Shown here piece after piece: positions 12,468-23,415 of a stretch of DNA of 64,000 nucleotides; within the stretch, counting starts at the first letter, position 1; the number at the start of each line of letters is the position of its first letter. The stretch is taken from positions 9,702,236 through 9,766,235 of the forward strand of contig NC_065426.1 of NCBI RefSeq assembly GCF_024362695.1, written 5' to 3'. A model generated the notes under the pieces. That model worked only from the letters and a program-made list of their open reading frames with translations. It did not search any database and was not told where the DNA came from. The DNA comes from Pectinophora gossypiella. Taxonomy: Eukaryota; Arthropoda; Insecta; Lepidoptera; Gelechiidae. The position numbers and the translations under genes are program-made.

Positions 12468-12660
12468 TTTAAGAGCCACGCTCTTGTCGGTGCAGCATTT
12501 TCCATGCTACTTTTTAGGGAAAAATAGGGCAGTGGGTTCCCTCTTGCCTTCCGCCCCGCAGTACTCTGTCTGACGCAAGTGGGATGGCGCCCAGAGTAGT
12601 CTATTACAAAGCCATACTAGGACTCCTGTCCTCCGCCTCTGAATAGAACGGCCTACGAGC
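12468..12660 (+). repeat. Unclassified repeat copy
   Basis: The stretch from AATTTAAGAGCCACGCTC to GGACTCCTGTCCTCCGCC shares its two ends with 39003-39155, where the second end is in the opposite orientation. The first part equals the end of the RTE-like LINE tails at 18255 and 44788. Confidence 0.4.
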
Positions 12661-12814
12661 AGAGAATCATATTTGATTTATGCTTTCATTCACAACAGCA
12701 TCACATCTTAGGCTGTGGTGGGGGCATTAATTAAATATGATTTTTTATCAGTTTTAGTCAGTCTTGATCGATGGGGCTGGCATAACAAATTTTGTAAAAA
12801 TCCCTTAAGTAAAT

Positions 12815-13166
12815 ATATAACATAACATAAACTGCCTATATACGTCCCACTGCTGGGCACAGGCCTCCTCACAATCAACCGGAGAGGGTATGGAGCATAC
12901 TCCACCACGCTGCTCCAATGCGGGTTGGTGGAAGTGCTTTTACGGCTAATAGCCGGGACCAACGGCTTATCGTGCCCTCCGAAGCACGGAATCAGCTTAC
13001 TTTTTCGGACAATCAGGTGATTCAAGCCTGAAAACTCCTTACCAAACAAAGGACAGTCTCACAAAGTGATTTCGACAATGTCCCCGGTGTTTGTGTTTCG
13101 ACAGTGTCGGGAATCGAACCCGGACCTCCAGATCGTGATCCTAACGCTCTTACCACTAGACCCTTA
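12815..13166 (-). mobile_element. tRNA-derived SINE, third family
   Basis: On the minus strand the copy has a tRNA-like head (GGTCTAGTGGTAAGAGCG, then GGGTTCGATTCCCGAC). A body shared with family A follows (CACCTGATTGTCCGAAAAAG), then a different 3' half ending in GCCCAGCAGTGGGACGTATA and ATGTTATG repeats. Solo 3' halves lie at 13585 and 25710. Confidence 0.8.
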
Positions 13167-13584
13167 AGTAAATAAAAGACTAAAAAAAAGTATGTAAGGT
13201 AGTGATTCAGCCTGTAATGTCCTAACCAATCTATCTTGTTTATTCTGATTCAACCAACAAATTGTGGGTCAATGCTGACATAACGTGGTCTGCTGAACGA
13301 ATTCCCCAGTTACTTGATGATCCCATTATGTATAATGTAACAATAATATGTCAATATTAATTTGACAGTTCAGGATGTCGCCATTATTCAGCTAATTCAT
13401 CAAACTGCGTATCTTTCAATCGTTGGGTTATTGGGTGGTGGTGGACGACCATAATAAACGTCATTTTTAAGTCTGCACCAGGACGCCATGGCGGCGTGGC
13501 GCCACCAACGAATTGTATGCAGTTGTATAAAGAGTCCTTCTCCTGATTGCACTACAAATTTATATTGTCCTGGTAGTAGCATCT

Positions 13585-13700
13585 ATAACCCTCCACCCGC
13601 AGTCGAGCAGCGCGGTGGAGTATACTCCATACACCCTCAGGTTGATTGCGGGGGAGCTGTGCACAACAGTGGGAATACGTAAGGCTGTTTATGTTACTAG
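13585..13700 (+). mobile_element. SINE 3' fragment
   Basis: Matches the 3' half of the SINE at 12815, including GCGGTGGAGTATACTCCATA and CAACAGTGGGAATACG. Confidence 0.55.
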
Positions 13701-14095
13701 CATCTATAGTATCCTAGTGAATTAGAACTAGATAGAGTGTTTTGATCTGCCACTCCAGTCGTGGACCTCAATAACAGGAACTCCAAAATCGGGACTCCAA
13801 AGAAAGTAAGGTCGCGAAATGGACCAGCGAGAAAGCAGTTAAATATATACAGTTCTTTGAACTGCAAGTGTAAGACGCAAACAGACGTTGGCGAAAAAAC
13901 TCTACGGCCATTTTTTTCTCCTTTTGACGTAACTTTGTATATTTGCCGCTAATGGTATTAACAAATGAGGAACGCTAGGGGCTCTCACCCGGTACAAAAT
14001 TTAATACAACAGGCATGAAATAACTTGTAATGTATACCCTCATTGTTTTTTAAAAGATGTGTTGCTGTTGCACTTTCTTGTCATTTCTTCTCCTC
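13700..14095. other. No recognisable gene
   Basis: Short ORF at 13761-13952 without motifs. A scrap of repeat family C (CTCTCACCCGGTACAAAATT) lies at about 13982. Confidence 0.35.
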
Positions 14096-14113
14096 AGCCA
14101 TAACACCTTGCGA

Positions 14114-14152
14114 AATGACGTAGATTCATAAATGTGATGAATCTACGTCATT
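14114..14152. repeat. Perfect 16-bp hairpin
   Basis: The left arm AATGACGTAGATTCAT at 14114-14129 is an exact reverse complement of the right arm at 14137-14152, with a 7-base spacer. The arm sequence overlaps the ATGACGTA phrase of a LINE 3' UTR also seen at 14700 and 20283. Confidence 0.85.
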
Positions 14153-14624
14153 GATGATTCAAATAATAATTCTGAGTTGATATCAAATTGAATTTGCCGT
14201 TGCAAAAGCACGGAACCGAAAATAATTTAAAAAGAACTATAATTTTCATGAATTTTCCGACAGGGAATTCCACTTGATATCATCTCAAAATCGTGGTGAA
14301 CTTTAAAAAAGATGGAAATAAAAACACGATGACTTATCTAGCAAAACCGTGTTGTAGCGGTCCACCAATGCGCTCATGATGGTGTTGGGGCTGGCGCGCG
14401 CAGGGCGCAACAGAGAGGCACAGAGCGTTTTTTGAAATGAGTCTGACTTTAGTACTTTTAGAAAACGTCGCGGCTCCCAGCCATGGTGTGTGTCGGACGT
14501 GATCAAGTGTTCCGGTAAGAAGTGACGACCCCTCTTTATTGACTGTTGACATTATTACCCAACTTGTATCGTATCTCACATCACTCTCATAACATCACAC
14601 TACTTATGAAACTAAGGATAGTAA

Positions 14625-14730
14625 GAAATCAGAAATCATAATCATTTATTCAACTTAATTATCATGAATAAACTTATTGAAGGTCAATGTAACATTTTAG
14701 AATTTACGTCATTTCGCAAGGTGTTATGGC
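14625..14730 (-). mobile_element. LINE 3' UTR fragment
   Basis: Reversed, this equals the 3' UTR of the LINE at 20218-20600 (shared phrase CATTTCGCAAGGTGTTATGG on plus). Confidence 0.55.
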
Positions 14731-14870
14731 TGAGTGTGTCGCCAGTGTGCGGTAGAGTTTGCAGCTCTAGGATTGGCCTGCACAGCCATGAAAGAAAGTG
14801 CATTTCTTCGAGGCAAGGACGTCATAAATCGTCTGAAACAAACGTATAAGGCCAATGATGATGATGATGG
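14731..14870 (+). mobile_element. LINE C-terminus with zinc-finger-like motif
   Basis: The plus strand encodes SPVCGRVCSSRIGLHSHERK, a Cys-Cys-His type motif, followed by a stop and GATGATGATGATGG. The combination is typical of the 3' end of a group of non-LTR retrotransposons. A relative is at 47640-47790. Confidence 0.6.
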
Positions 14871-14930
14871 CTAAGGAGAAGAAATAACAAGAAACTGCAA
14901 CAGCAACACATCTTTTATATCAATAGGCTA

Positions 14931-15148
14931 CCACTTAATTAACAAATTTATAAATAAAATCATACTAAGGGAGGTATTAATAAACTAATCTCAGCTGAGA
15001 CTAGCCTCAAGATCAAGTTCGTCCCTGTTTTTAGATAGGAACTGTCACATTGACATGATCATGAGAGCAGTCTCGAAGTGGTCTCGAAGCTGAGATTACT
15101 TTATTAATACCACCCTTAGTATCATTTTATTTATTGTTAATTAAGTGG
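14931..15148. mobile_element. Foldback MITE with long inverted arms
   Basis: The outer sequence CCACTTAATTAACAA at 14931 is mirrored at 15137-15148, and the core arm GGTATTAATAAACTAATCTC is mirrored on the right. Together they form arms of roughly 80 bp around a short centre. The core (without the outer 30 bp) recurs at 19138-19274. Confidence 0.75.
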
Positions 15149-15159
15149 AGGTTCAAATC

Positions 15160-15860
15160 CAGCACAGGCCTAAACCAATGATTGTCAAATTTTCCATCCA
15201 AAAGTATAGTTGAAATTAAGAAATCTAAAAAAAAACACAAAGAAACATGAATTTTGCAACGGAAAATTCCACTTGATATCAAATCAGAATTTCTCGTCTG
15301 AATCATCCCTCAAAGTTTTTGTTACGATGTCACTAACATCCTGTATTAACAAGGAAACCAAGACCAATGAAGATGGAAACCACATCGCTCAAGTCCAGAT
15401 ATGTAGAACCAAACCAGTTTGGTGAGTTATGGTAGGAAGTCGGACTTTTTGCTCACATTAAGTACACTGAATGTGGAAGGAGCCACTACTCTCTAAGTAA
15501 TTGATTCTCACGGTTTCTTTTAAATCAATTCATTTAATTCTTGACAGATCATCATCATCAAATCAAATAACAGACAGGAGGAATCTACCCTCATTGCCCG
15601 AACACGCCCACACTTACACACACGTCAACACACGCACGCACACACACACATACACACACATTATACAAACATTCTTTAATTATTTGTAAAACTTAAAAGT
15701 AACAAAACTTTCTTATCTATTTACTACTGTTATAGAAGAGCGGAGTCTCCTGGTACAGGCATATTTTGCTTAAAAGAGGCTCCAGTAACTAGTTTAAGAA
15801 AAAAACATGTAAGAAAAGAAAATAAATACTTTTTGTTTTTTTTTTAATTATTCAAGTATA
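15160..15860. other. No recognisable gene; small repeats
   Basis: Contains GGAAAATTCCACTTGATATC at 15260, also present near 14260 and, reversed, near 52755. It also contains a CA-rich microsatellite at about 15600-15660. The overlapping ORFs are low complexity. Confidence 0.4.
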
Positions 15861-15870
15861 CTTTATTGCT

Positions 15871-16183
15871 TCTTCTTCTATCGTGTGGGTTGTGAGGTGG
15901 ATGACCAACCTCATCAACCCTGGTGTCAGGGTTATTATTGAGCCGCCAAAGGCCCCTGACGTGACTCATGTAACGACTACGTACCTATTTACATCAGTAA
16001 GTAGTAACCGGGACTTGCCTTCCGAAGCACGGATCATCTTTTGGACAATCAGGTGATCAGCCTGCAATGTCCTAACCAAACTAGTGATCACAAAGTGATT
16101 TTTGTGATATGTCCCCATCGGGACTCGAACCCGGGCCTTCTGGTTCGTGAGCGCAACGCTCAACCACTGGACCTCGGAGGCCG
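15871..16183 (-). mobile_element. tRNA-derived SINE (family A)
   Basis: Nearly full-length minus copy. The tRNA-like head lies at the right (GGCCTCCGAGGTCCAGTGG on minus) and the 3' end GTGTGGGTTGTGAGGTGG is at the left, next to TTCTTCTTCTA. Confidence 0.88.
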
Positions 16184-16196
16184 TACTTTATTGCTC

Positions 16197-16430
16197 AGAA
16201 CCATAGAATAAGGAATAATACTACGTATAACTCTCCGCTCCCCACCAGCGTCTGAGCTAGGTTGACCTCATCTCCTCGGTCTTACTTTAGTCTTCAATCG
16301 TATGGCATCAGATGTCGCACACACAGATGCGCGTGTACGATAACGTCAATGTGTAGTGCTTGTGTAAAACGAGGTGTTTTGTATGACGTGTCCGGGGTGT
16401 AATTCTGTGAAGGACATCTTTATTAAGATG
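16197..16430 (+). repeat. Repeat family E copy
   Basis: The phrases GAATAAGGAATAATACTACG and GTACGATAACGTCAATGTG also occur in the same order at 53337-53563, and in a weaker copy at 48680-48905. The family is unclassified. Confidence 0.6.
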
Positions 16431-16609
16431 GAGAAGTGGCTACGACACCAAACACCTAACGCCTTGATGAATGTTATGTTTTTTTTTTACTTAAGTTTCG
16501 CTTCGATACGTTAAATAAGAAATTCAAATTCAAATATTGCACGTAATAACGTGCAACTCACCCAACTCGTGCTCGTGTAACTTATAATAATAAGTACCAC
16601 AATACAAGA

Positions 16610-16750
16610 AAATAGTTACAAAGGAGACTTAACTAGGTATATGGCAAATGGCGGCCTTATCGCTAAAATAAATTTCTTCCAGACAACCATAAGGCGGGAA
16701 AATAATGTACAAGTGTAACATTGTGGTGCAAGCTATGTACAACATACAAA
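16610..16750 (-). mobile_element. CR1/jockey-like LINE 3' tail
   Basis: On plus it reads GGCGGCCTTATCGC and ATTTCTTCCAGACAACC, the reversed form of the tail hairpin that on its own strand reads CTGGAAGAGAT, CGATAAGGCCGCC. Better copies are at 22251, 24700, 28465 and 47200. Confidence 0.65.
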
Positions 16751-17099
16751 TAAATATACATTTATAAATACATACATATAACATTAAAAAATCGAAGATT
16801 AAACATTTTAGCTCCATTAACCTGAGTAATTATTATTTCCAAACTAATAACCCTGACACACTTCCTATTGATCTAAGTACTACTCTCAAAATAAATATAA
16901 ACTTATTATAAAACTTAATCCACCAAGTCGAACGTAAACCTAAAGTCACGTTTACGAGTTATTTGGTTATTTGCTCGAATTCCAACACGTCTGTCTTTAC
17001 CTGCCTGCTTCGCTTGACTGGTATATAAAAAACAGCATGCGTTCAAAAAGCAGCTCCTTATCGTCCCAGACATGCCGTAAATGTCGACTGAGAGATTAT

Positions 17100-17475
17100 G
17101 TCGTCGTATTGGCTAGTTTTATCTAATAGTAATGATATATCATCATTCGGTCCAACTGTCGAAAGACGTAATATACGATCTCGACGACCCGATTACTCTA
17201 GCCATAGAGGAGGCCAATCAGCTCGCGCCACCAAACACTTCAGGACCCCGACACCGATCCCGCCGTCTTGGTCGACGATTTCCCTCAAACAGCGCTTATC
17301 GCTATCGACCCTAAATTTAGAATTCTTTCAAACATTTTTCCTCTCAGACGACGCCCTGAGCCGAGGTTCGCGACCAACTGGGCACCCTCACAGCCTTCAG
17401 CGCTCCCCATTTGTTCGCCCAAGTAGTTAATGCTATCTGCGGCAAATCTACAATAAGTCACGTCAAAACAAAAAA
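17100..17475 (-). repeat. Repeat family C, extended copy
   Basis: The copy ends (plus right side) with GCGGCAAATCTACAATAAGT and extends left into CCAATCAGCTCGCGCCACCA and TCGACGACCCGATTACTC. It is longer than most other copies. The extended 5' part is shared with 38287. Confidence 0.65.
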
Positions 17476-17789
17476 TGTCCAATGTTCCAATGGTGATGAG
17501 CGATCAGGCCAAAACCTATTAAAATTACTCCAACTGCAACCTTCAAGCACACTCTGGACTCCCCATAAAACTCTCATTCTTATAATGTGCAGCTTAAGGC
17601 ATAAATGCGAGCGATCAGGCAGTTCCGGAGCTCTCAACCTTACTCCAAACTCTCCAACTGTAAGCCACTTACAGTCATTCAGGAGGAAAGAAAGACCCAG
17701 AAGGGATGAGGAGGCCCGATACGTACTTATAATTTTCCGGCCAAGTAGTTAATGCCAATTGCGGCAAATCTACAATCTAATCTAATATA

Positions 17790-17966
17790 GCCTACAAGAT
17801 CCCACTGCTGGGCAAAGGCCTCCCCTTCCTCTTTCCATTTTACGCGGTCCTGTGCGTATTCCGGCCAGTCCCTCCGAGAAGCATCCAAGTCGTCACGCCA
17901 TCTCCTTCGAGGTCCGCCACGACGCCTGTACCCGTCATGAGGCACCCAATGTGTGACGATGCGCAA
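17790..17966 (-). mobile_element. LINE C-terminal fragment
   Basis: The minus strand encodes GGPRRRWRDDLDASRRDWPE, then AQDRVKWKEEGEAFAQQWD and a stop. This is a standard C-terminus of an RTE-like LINE. A short family C scrap lies at 17735-17775. Confidence 0.65.
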
Positions 17967-17994
17967 TCTACTATGTCACGTTAAAAAAAAAAGA

Positions 17995-18240
17995 AAAATA
18001 CGTCCATACAAACTCACGCCTATTTCCCACCGAAGTAAGCAGAGACTATGGAATTTCATTTCCGTCGATCCTGACACACTTCGCTTACTTCCTCCACATT
18101 CATCAATCGTTTCATACAAGCACGCCGGTTCAGAGTAGATCTTATGAACCTTTTCTAATGACATCTCCAATTTGGTCAAAGTACGTCCTTCTAGGTCTTC
18201 CTCTGCCCATTCTTCCGTCGCTTTCGTAATTAAGTATTAT
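17995..18240 (-). mobile_element. LINE 3' end, VNVEEAR family
   Basis: Minus-strand counterpart of 2790-3020. The plus strand shows CGTCCTTCTAGGTCTTCCTC, which is the reverse of the GRGRPRRTY codons, and TCCTCCACATTCATCAATCG. Confidence 0.6.
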
Positions 18241-18254
18241 TCATCATCATCAAT

Positions 18255-18430
18255 TTAAGAGCCACGCTCTTGTCGGTGTAGCATTTTCCATTCCAGTCTA
18301 TCAAAGGCCAATTCCTTGACTTCCCTATAAGACACGACGTTAACCTTTTCTTTAATCTGTTCCATGTAAGCTCTTCTTGGTCTTCCCCGTTCTCTCTTTC
18401 CTTGTAGCTTTCCTTCTATGATGTTTCCCC
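18255..18430 (-). mobile_element. RTE-like LINE, C-terminal fragment
   Basis: The minus strand encodes IIEGKLQGKRERGRPRRAYM, then QIKEKVNVVSYREVKELAFD and RLEWKMLHRQERGS with a stop. The frame is intact over 60 codons but 5'-truncated. Confidence 0.7.
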
Positions 18431-18575
18431 CTGCAGCCCTACCACAAACCAAAAAAAGTCCAGTGCATTTAAAAATATACTTAATTAACATGTTTTTTGT
18501 TTATTATGTTTTAGTGTCTATGTTTTGCAATTAATAAGCACATATGTTTAAAGTATTTAACAGTAATGTCATAAA

Positions 18576-18770
18576 CATACATACATACATAAACTCACGC
18601 CCGTTATCCCTAATGGGGTGGGCAGAGCCACAAGTAATCAAAGACAACTTGCAGCCACTGTTGATACGATGTCTTAAGCTGGATATGATGAACCTTATGG
18701 TGATAAGGGATCAGCCTATCGCCCATAACATTAGTCCATCATGTTAGAGGACACAATCCCTCTGTCGGTT
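18576..18770 (+). mobile_element. Repeat family D, complete-looking copy
   Basis: Runs from CATACATACATACATAAAC through CCCTAATGGGGTGGGCAGAG to GACACAATCCCTCTGTCGG. The start equals the 3' tail of the VNVEEAR LINEs in reverse, suggesting the two share a terminus. Other copies are at 20773, 37244 and 46351. Confidence 0.6.
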
Positions 18771-18839
18771 TAAAACTAAAACGGACGGTAAACGGTTTGT
18801 CGGTCATAAAACTTAACTATAACTTTGCTAATAGGGTAT

Positions 18840-19110
18840 CCTTCAGGTTAACATCAAAGGGGCCGGTGCTGGGTTAACTTACCTGCTAGTTATTTACGCA
18901 AATGACAAAAAAAATTGCAAAAGTTTTATGACGATGGGATTTTTTTTTTAAAGTTTTCTATTGAAAGCTTAGCGCCATTATTGTAGTATGAAACTTGGGA
19001 ATATTATCTTTTTTTTGTCGAGACTTATTGTAGATTTGCCGCAAATGGCCATAACTACTTGGCCGGCGGTAACTACTTGGCCGGTCTCATCCGGCTGTGT
19101 GCAGATGTCT
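18840..19110. other. No gene; fragment of repeat family C
   Basis: A family C start (GACTTATTGTAGATTTGCCG) lies at about 19023-19085. The rest is unassigned. Confidence 0.4.
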
Positions 19111-19137
19111 TCTAATTACTTGCGCCTCTGTTGACTT

Positions 19138-19274
19138 AGGGTGGTATTAATAAACTAATCTCAACTTCGAGACTGCCCTCATGATCATGTCAATGTGACA
19201 GGTCTCATATAAAAACAGGGACTTGACGATCTTGAGGGCAGTCTCAGCTGAGATTAGTTTATTAATACCACCCT
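19138..19274. mobile_element. Foldback MITE, second copy
   Basis: Arms beginning GGGTGGTATTAATAAACTAA are inverted at both ends, and the interior contains matching GAGACTGCCCTCA and TGAGGGCAGTCTC. The element is about 136 bp. A longer relative is at 14931. Confidence 0.8.
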
Positions 19275-19315
19275 TTTTTTAAAGTGTGACTTATAGTAGC
19301 GTTTAAAGATCAACA

Positions 19316-19385
19316 AGTGTGGGTTGTGAGATGGATTACCAACCCCATCAACCCTGGTGTCAAGGTTGCTACTGAGCAGCCAAAA
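19316..19385 (-). mobile_element. SINE family A, 3' fragment
   Basis: Only the reversed 3' end remains (GTGTGGGTTGTGAGATGG to TGAGCAGCC). Confidence 0.6.
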
Positions 19386-19719
19386 GCTATGGCAGTTAAA
19401 CATGGCGAGAAGTGTATGTACTATACACTTCTGCCTACCCCTTCTGGGATGCAGGCGTGATGCTACATTATGTTGATATTAAGTAAAATACTTTCCAAGA
19501 ATAACTTCCCACAATCATACGAACAAAAAAATTAAGTTTTATCTAACTGTGGGTCATCAAAGTTAAGTAAATCCAAAGGGCGATAACCCCAGAATTTTAA
19601 AAGGTTTCGTCCTGTATCACAAATAAGTAAAAAATATTAAACCGGCCAAGTGCAAGTCGGCCTCGCGCATGAAGGGTTCCGTACTTAAGTTTATATGTAA
19701 TACAAACTGGACTTACAAA

Positions 19720-19930
19720 AAAGAAAGGAAACATGAAACAGTGGGAATAGGACCCTGTGCTGGGAGGTTTTCTAGCCAAGTCTTTCCCTCAGCGATACAG
19801 CTTCCGATGTGGTAATAGTTTTGCAGCAAGTTACATAATACGTAATTTAATTTTTGACGTTCAAAAAACCCTTAATATGTAAGCCAATTTTGAAGAACAA
19901 ATATTTTTGAATTTTGATTTTTTGTACCAT
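19720..19930 (+). mobile_element. LINE 3' tail
   Basis: Shares CATGAAACAGTGGGAATAGG and TTTTTGACGTTCAAAAA with 22620-22820 (plus) and 49590-49810 (minus). It ends in TTTTTGAATTTTGA-type sequence like the tail at 50300. No ORF remains. Confidence 0.55.
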
Positions 19931-20217
19931 TGATTGAGTAAACAACATTTAAGTAAATACTCAATTTTCATATTGCCTACATTGATATCGAGTAAATAAA
20001 GCTAAAGGCATCACGTTTATTGTATGATATTTATTTTATTTTTAGTATTTGTTGTTATAATACTTATTTGTGAGTTTGTTGTTTTAGTATTTGGTGTCAG
20101 GAACCTAAAACTCTCGGTATGTTATGGGAGTAAGCCTACATCCTAACAGGGGATAAAAGGATTAGATGATGAAACAGATTTGTTGTTATTTACGTTAGCT
20201 AGACGAGTATGAAATCA

Positions 20218-20600
20218 GAATCATTTATTCAAAGTAATTATCATGTATAAACTTGTTGAAGGTCAATATAACATTTTTGAATTTACGTCATTTCGCAAGG
20301 TGTTATGGCTGAGGAAAAGAAATGACAAGAAACTACAACAGCAACACGTCTTCAACATTACAAGTTATTTAATAACTAGAGGAACACATTCAATACTAGA
20401 CATTTTTATCATTTAGGTAGTCATTAATTTTATAATAAGCTTTTTTACATAAAGTAAGCTTCACATAAGCTTTAAATTTATTTTCTGGCAAATGAAAAAT
20501 ATTATCTGGTATTTTATTGTAAAAACGTATACATAATCCCAAAAAAGATATGTTCTCATGATACAGCCTGGTGACAGACAGACGGACAGACAGACAGCGT
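20218..20600 (-). mobile_element. 5'-truncated LINE, RT C-terminus and 3' UTR
   Basis: The minus strand encodes RFYNKIPDNIFHLPENKF followed by AYVKLTLCKKAYYKINDYL. The 3' UTR contains the CCATAACACCTTGCGAAATG phrase seen elsewhere in the window. Confidence 0.65.
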
Positions 20601-20772
20601 ATTAGTAATAGGGTCCCGTTTTCACCCTTTGGCTACGGAACCCAAAAAAGGATAACGTAATACGAGATACTCTGACAGTATGATAAGGCGTACTAACATA
20701 ATTTTGAAGTAGGATTAGAGCTCGTTTGAAGAAGCGATAGGTAAATTTTTTACTTGAGACTTCCTACGAGTT

Positions 20773-20860
20773 CACATACATACATACATAAACTCACGCC
20801 CGTAGTCCCTAATGGGGTGGGCAGAGCCACAAGTAATCAAAGACAACTGGCAGCCACTAT
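20773..20860 (+). mobile_element. Repeat family D, truncated
   Basis: CATACATACATAAACTCACG through GGGTGGGCAGAGCCACAAG, then lost. Confidence 0.6.
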
Positions 20861-21049
20861 ACGACGACGACGACGTTACGAGTTCATTTGCGTGATTTTC
20901 TATTATCGTGGTAGGTAAGTTATCCAAATCGGTCTAGCAATTTAGGTGTGGTAGTGGCAACAGCCTATATACGCTGTTGCTGTTGTGTTTTTAGTGGCAA
21001 CAGACAGATAGTGGACTTATATAAATGAGTATGGATGAGGATCTGATAC

Positions 21050-21360
21050 TTTATACTAAGTACTTTGAACTAAGGACTTTAAACTAAGTACTTTAAACTT
21101 CTTCTATCGTGTGGGTTGTGAAGTGGATGACGAACCTCATCAACCCTGGTGTCAGGGTTATTATTGAGCCGCCAAAGTCCAACTACGTACTTACATCAGT
21201 AAATAGTAATCGGGACCAACGGTTTAGTACCTTAAACTAAATACTTTAAACTAAGTACTTTGAACTAAGTACTTGAAACTAAGGACTTTAAATTGAGAAC
21301 TTTAAAGTAAGTACTTACTGACTACTTTTGCGGTGCCATGCAATAAATAAATACTTTAAA
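21050..21360. repeat. Degenerate TACTTTAAACTAAG short tandem repeat
   Basis: About a dozen imperfect 14-15-bp units of the form AAGTACTTTAAACTA lie on both sides of the SINE fragment at 21098. This suggests that the SINE landed in a pre-existing array. Confidence 0.6.
21098..21230 (-). mobile_element. SINE family A, internally deleted
   Basis: The reversed 3' half is present (TTCTTCTATCGTGTGGGTTG to TAGTAATCGGGACCAACGG), with the segment between GCCAAAG and the ACTACGTACTTACATCAG part shortened. It sits inside a run of degenerate TACTTTAAACTAAG repeats (21050-21360). Confidence 0.6.
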
Positions 21361-21379
21361 CTCTAAAATCCAGATTAAA

Positions 21380-21715
21380 TTAACATGTTTGCGAAGGCAA
21401 GCATAGATGGCTTTCACGCCATAATTCGTAGGAATGCCTGGTCTCTGCTGCAGCGCCTACGAAACAGCACCAACGGCATCCTGAAAATGATTGCTGCTAG
21501 ACCGGACTGCTTAATCCAACGGCACTGGGTCGAAGTAGCTATGGGTATAGTAAATAAGATAAAATAAGTAAATAATTAGATTTTAAATTAACAATACTAA
21601 CATAGTTTATTAAGCACAATTGTTATTAACCTATTAATAATCTATGACTGTTATACATATTTGTGTTGGTCTGAAATAAACGATATATTATTATTATTAT
21701 TATTAAATAATTAAA
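21380..21715 (+). mobile_element. 5'-truncated LINE 3' end
   Basis: The plus strand encodes FHAIIRRNAWSLLQRLRNST and NGILKMIAARPDCLIQRHW, the C-terminal pattern of R1/jockey-like ORF2. A 3' UTR with AATAAA and a TAT/TTA repeat tail follows. The fragment starts at an internal codon. Confidence 0.7.
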
Positions 21716-22250
21716 TTGATTGTCCCTCTTCTGTACAGTTAGGGGCCCCAGATTATTATAACACGTAGTAGTCTCAAACCTAATAGTAGTGCCCTAAAAA
21801 TAGTATAAGGTACTTAGATTAGTGCGCTGACTATACGAGCACTTACAAAATAGGTCTTAAAAATAAATAGTTAGGTATACTTATTTTTAGTATGGAATCA
21901 AACCAATAAACTATTGCGTGGTAATTGTGACTACAATATCAACTGACCTAGTTTACAGGGCAGGTGTTATAAATTACAGCAAAATCGCTCAAATGTGACT
22001 TTCATCGAAATTTAGTCGTAATTTCTTCAACTGTACGTTTCTTACAAATAGCTTGGTTTAGGGTTCCTTGTACGAAAGCAAAGAACCATGAGCGCAGTTC
22101 AAAAAATTCAAAAATATCTTTAAAGAAAAATAAATAAAAATAGAGAAATATCTTTATCTTTATCTTTTTTTTTATCTTTTTTTTTATTTATTTATTTATT
22201 TTTTCTCTTCTTCTATTTTACTTTTTAGCGCGCTACACTGCAGCTGTGCA

Positions 22251-22395
22251 AGTGAACTATATCCTCTGCCGAAGGTTGTCTGGAAGAGATCGCTCTTAGC
22301 GATAAGGCCGCCTTTGTCCACCTTAGAATAAGTTTATCCTGTAAATGTTTTGTGAATTTGTGTGCAATAAAGCGTTTTATTATTATTATTATTAA
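22251..22395 (+). mobile_element. CR1/jockey-like LINE 3' tail
   Basis: Contains GGAAGAGATCGCTCTTAGCG and ATAAGGCCGCC, which form a small hairpin, then TGTGCAATAAAGCG and a TTATTATTA end. Confidence 0.7.
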
Positions 22396-22399
22396 AACA

Positions 22400-22560
22400 A
22401 AATGAAACAGCCCAAAGAGACCTGGCGACGCTCGGTTGTCCGACAGTTGAAAATTGTCGGCATGTCATGGGAGGAAGCCACAAAGGCTGCAAAAGATCGC
22501 GAGGAGTGGAAATCTCTTATTCGAGCCCTACATCCCAACAGGGAATATAAGAATTAGAAG
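22400..22560 (+). mobile_element. LINE C-terminal fragment
   Basis: The plus strand encodes KQPKETWRRSVVRQLKIVGM, then SWEEATKAAKDREEWKSLIR and ALHP with a stop soon after. This is the C-terminal end of a LINE reverse transcriptase, intact over about 50 codons. Confidence 0.7.
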
Positions 22561-22619
22561 AAGTAGGTAACATAGTAACACTTTGAATAGTCAATTTTTA
22601 CAAAACGAACACCTTATCC

Positions 22620-22920
22620 ATATAAACATGAAACAGTAGGACTAGGGCCCTGTGCAGGGAGGTATTCTGGCCACGTCTTTCCCTCAGCGTTACAGATTCC
22701 GTAGTAGTTTTACAGCTAGTTACATAATATATGTAATTTAATTTTTGACGTTCAAAAAGCGCTATATATGTAAGCCAATTTTGAAAAATATTTGTGAATT
22801 TTGAATTTGAATTTTGAATCCGCCTTAAAATTACTGCAACTTCTCAAAATCTGAGAGTATAGCCGAGGAAAAGTAGCTAGAAGAAAAGCCTCAGCACAGG
22901 GCCCTAGACGTTGTTAAAAA
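22620..22920 (+). mobile_element. LINE 3' tails, two joined
   Basis: The first part (to 22820) matches 19720-19930. The second (22822-22915) matches the start of the window in the same orientation (GCAACTTCTCAAAATCTGAG; CAGGGCCCTAGACG). Confidence 0.55.
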
Positions 22921-23172
22921 AGAACATAAAATATTGTAATACATTTCAAGCCTCGGAGCCTCCACCACAAAGGTACACCCTCCCCCCCTCCCCCCACCCC
23001 TCTCACACCATAAATGGACTCTTGTCCCAATTGGGTTAGCAAAAAAGAAAGATGGAAACGTCTAAACTTAATTTTCTGCCAATATTTGCATACCATATTT
23101 TTTTAGCAATCAAATACCAGGAAAATTACCTACACTATTTCCATGACTGGAGATTTCTTATATTCAAAGAAG

Positions 23173-23281
23173 TTATGTCACATTAACTTTTTTGACAAAC
23201 TAAACCGTAAGTCTCAATAAATGTCAAATATGATAGTGCGACAGGGTTCTAAAGTGGGTACATGATATTGCTCATGACTGT
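23173..23281 (-). mobile_element. MITE (ACAGTCATGAG family), partial
   Basis: Retains TGTCACATTAACTTTTTTG to TTGCTCATGACTGTA and lacks one terminus. Confidence 0.6.
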
Positions 23282-23312
23282 ATATAAAATGGGGCCCCGT
23301 GACTTTTTTTTT

Positions 23313-23415
23313 AAATTAACGTGACTTATTGTAGATTTGCCGCAGATGGCATTAACTACTTAGCCGGACAAATGGGGAGCGCTGAAGGCTCTCACCCGCT
23401 CCACAGGCAACAAAT
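23313..23415 (+). repeat. Repeat family C, 5' part
   Basis: GTGACTTATTGTAGATTTGC through GGGGAGCGCTGAAGGCTCTC. Confidence 0.65.
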
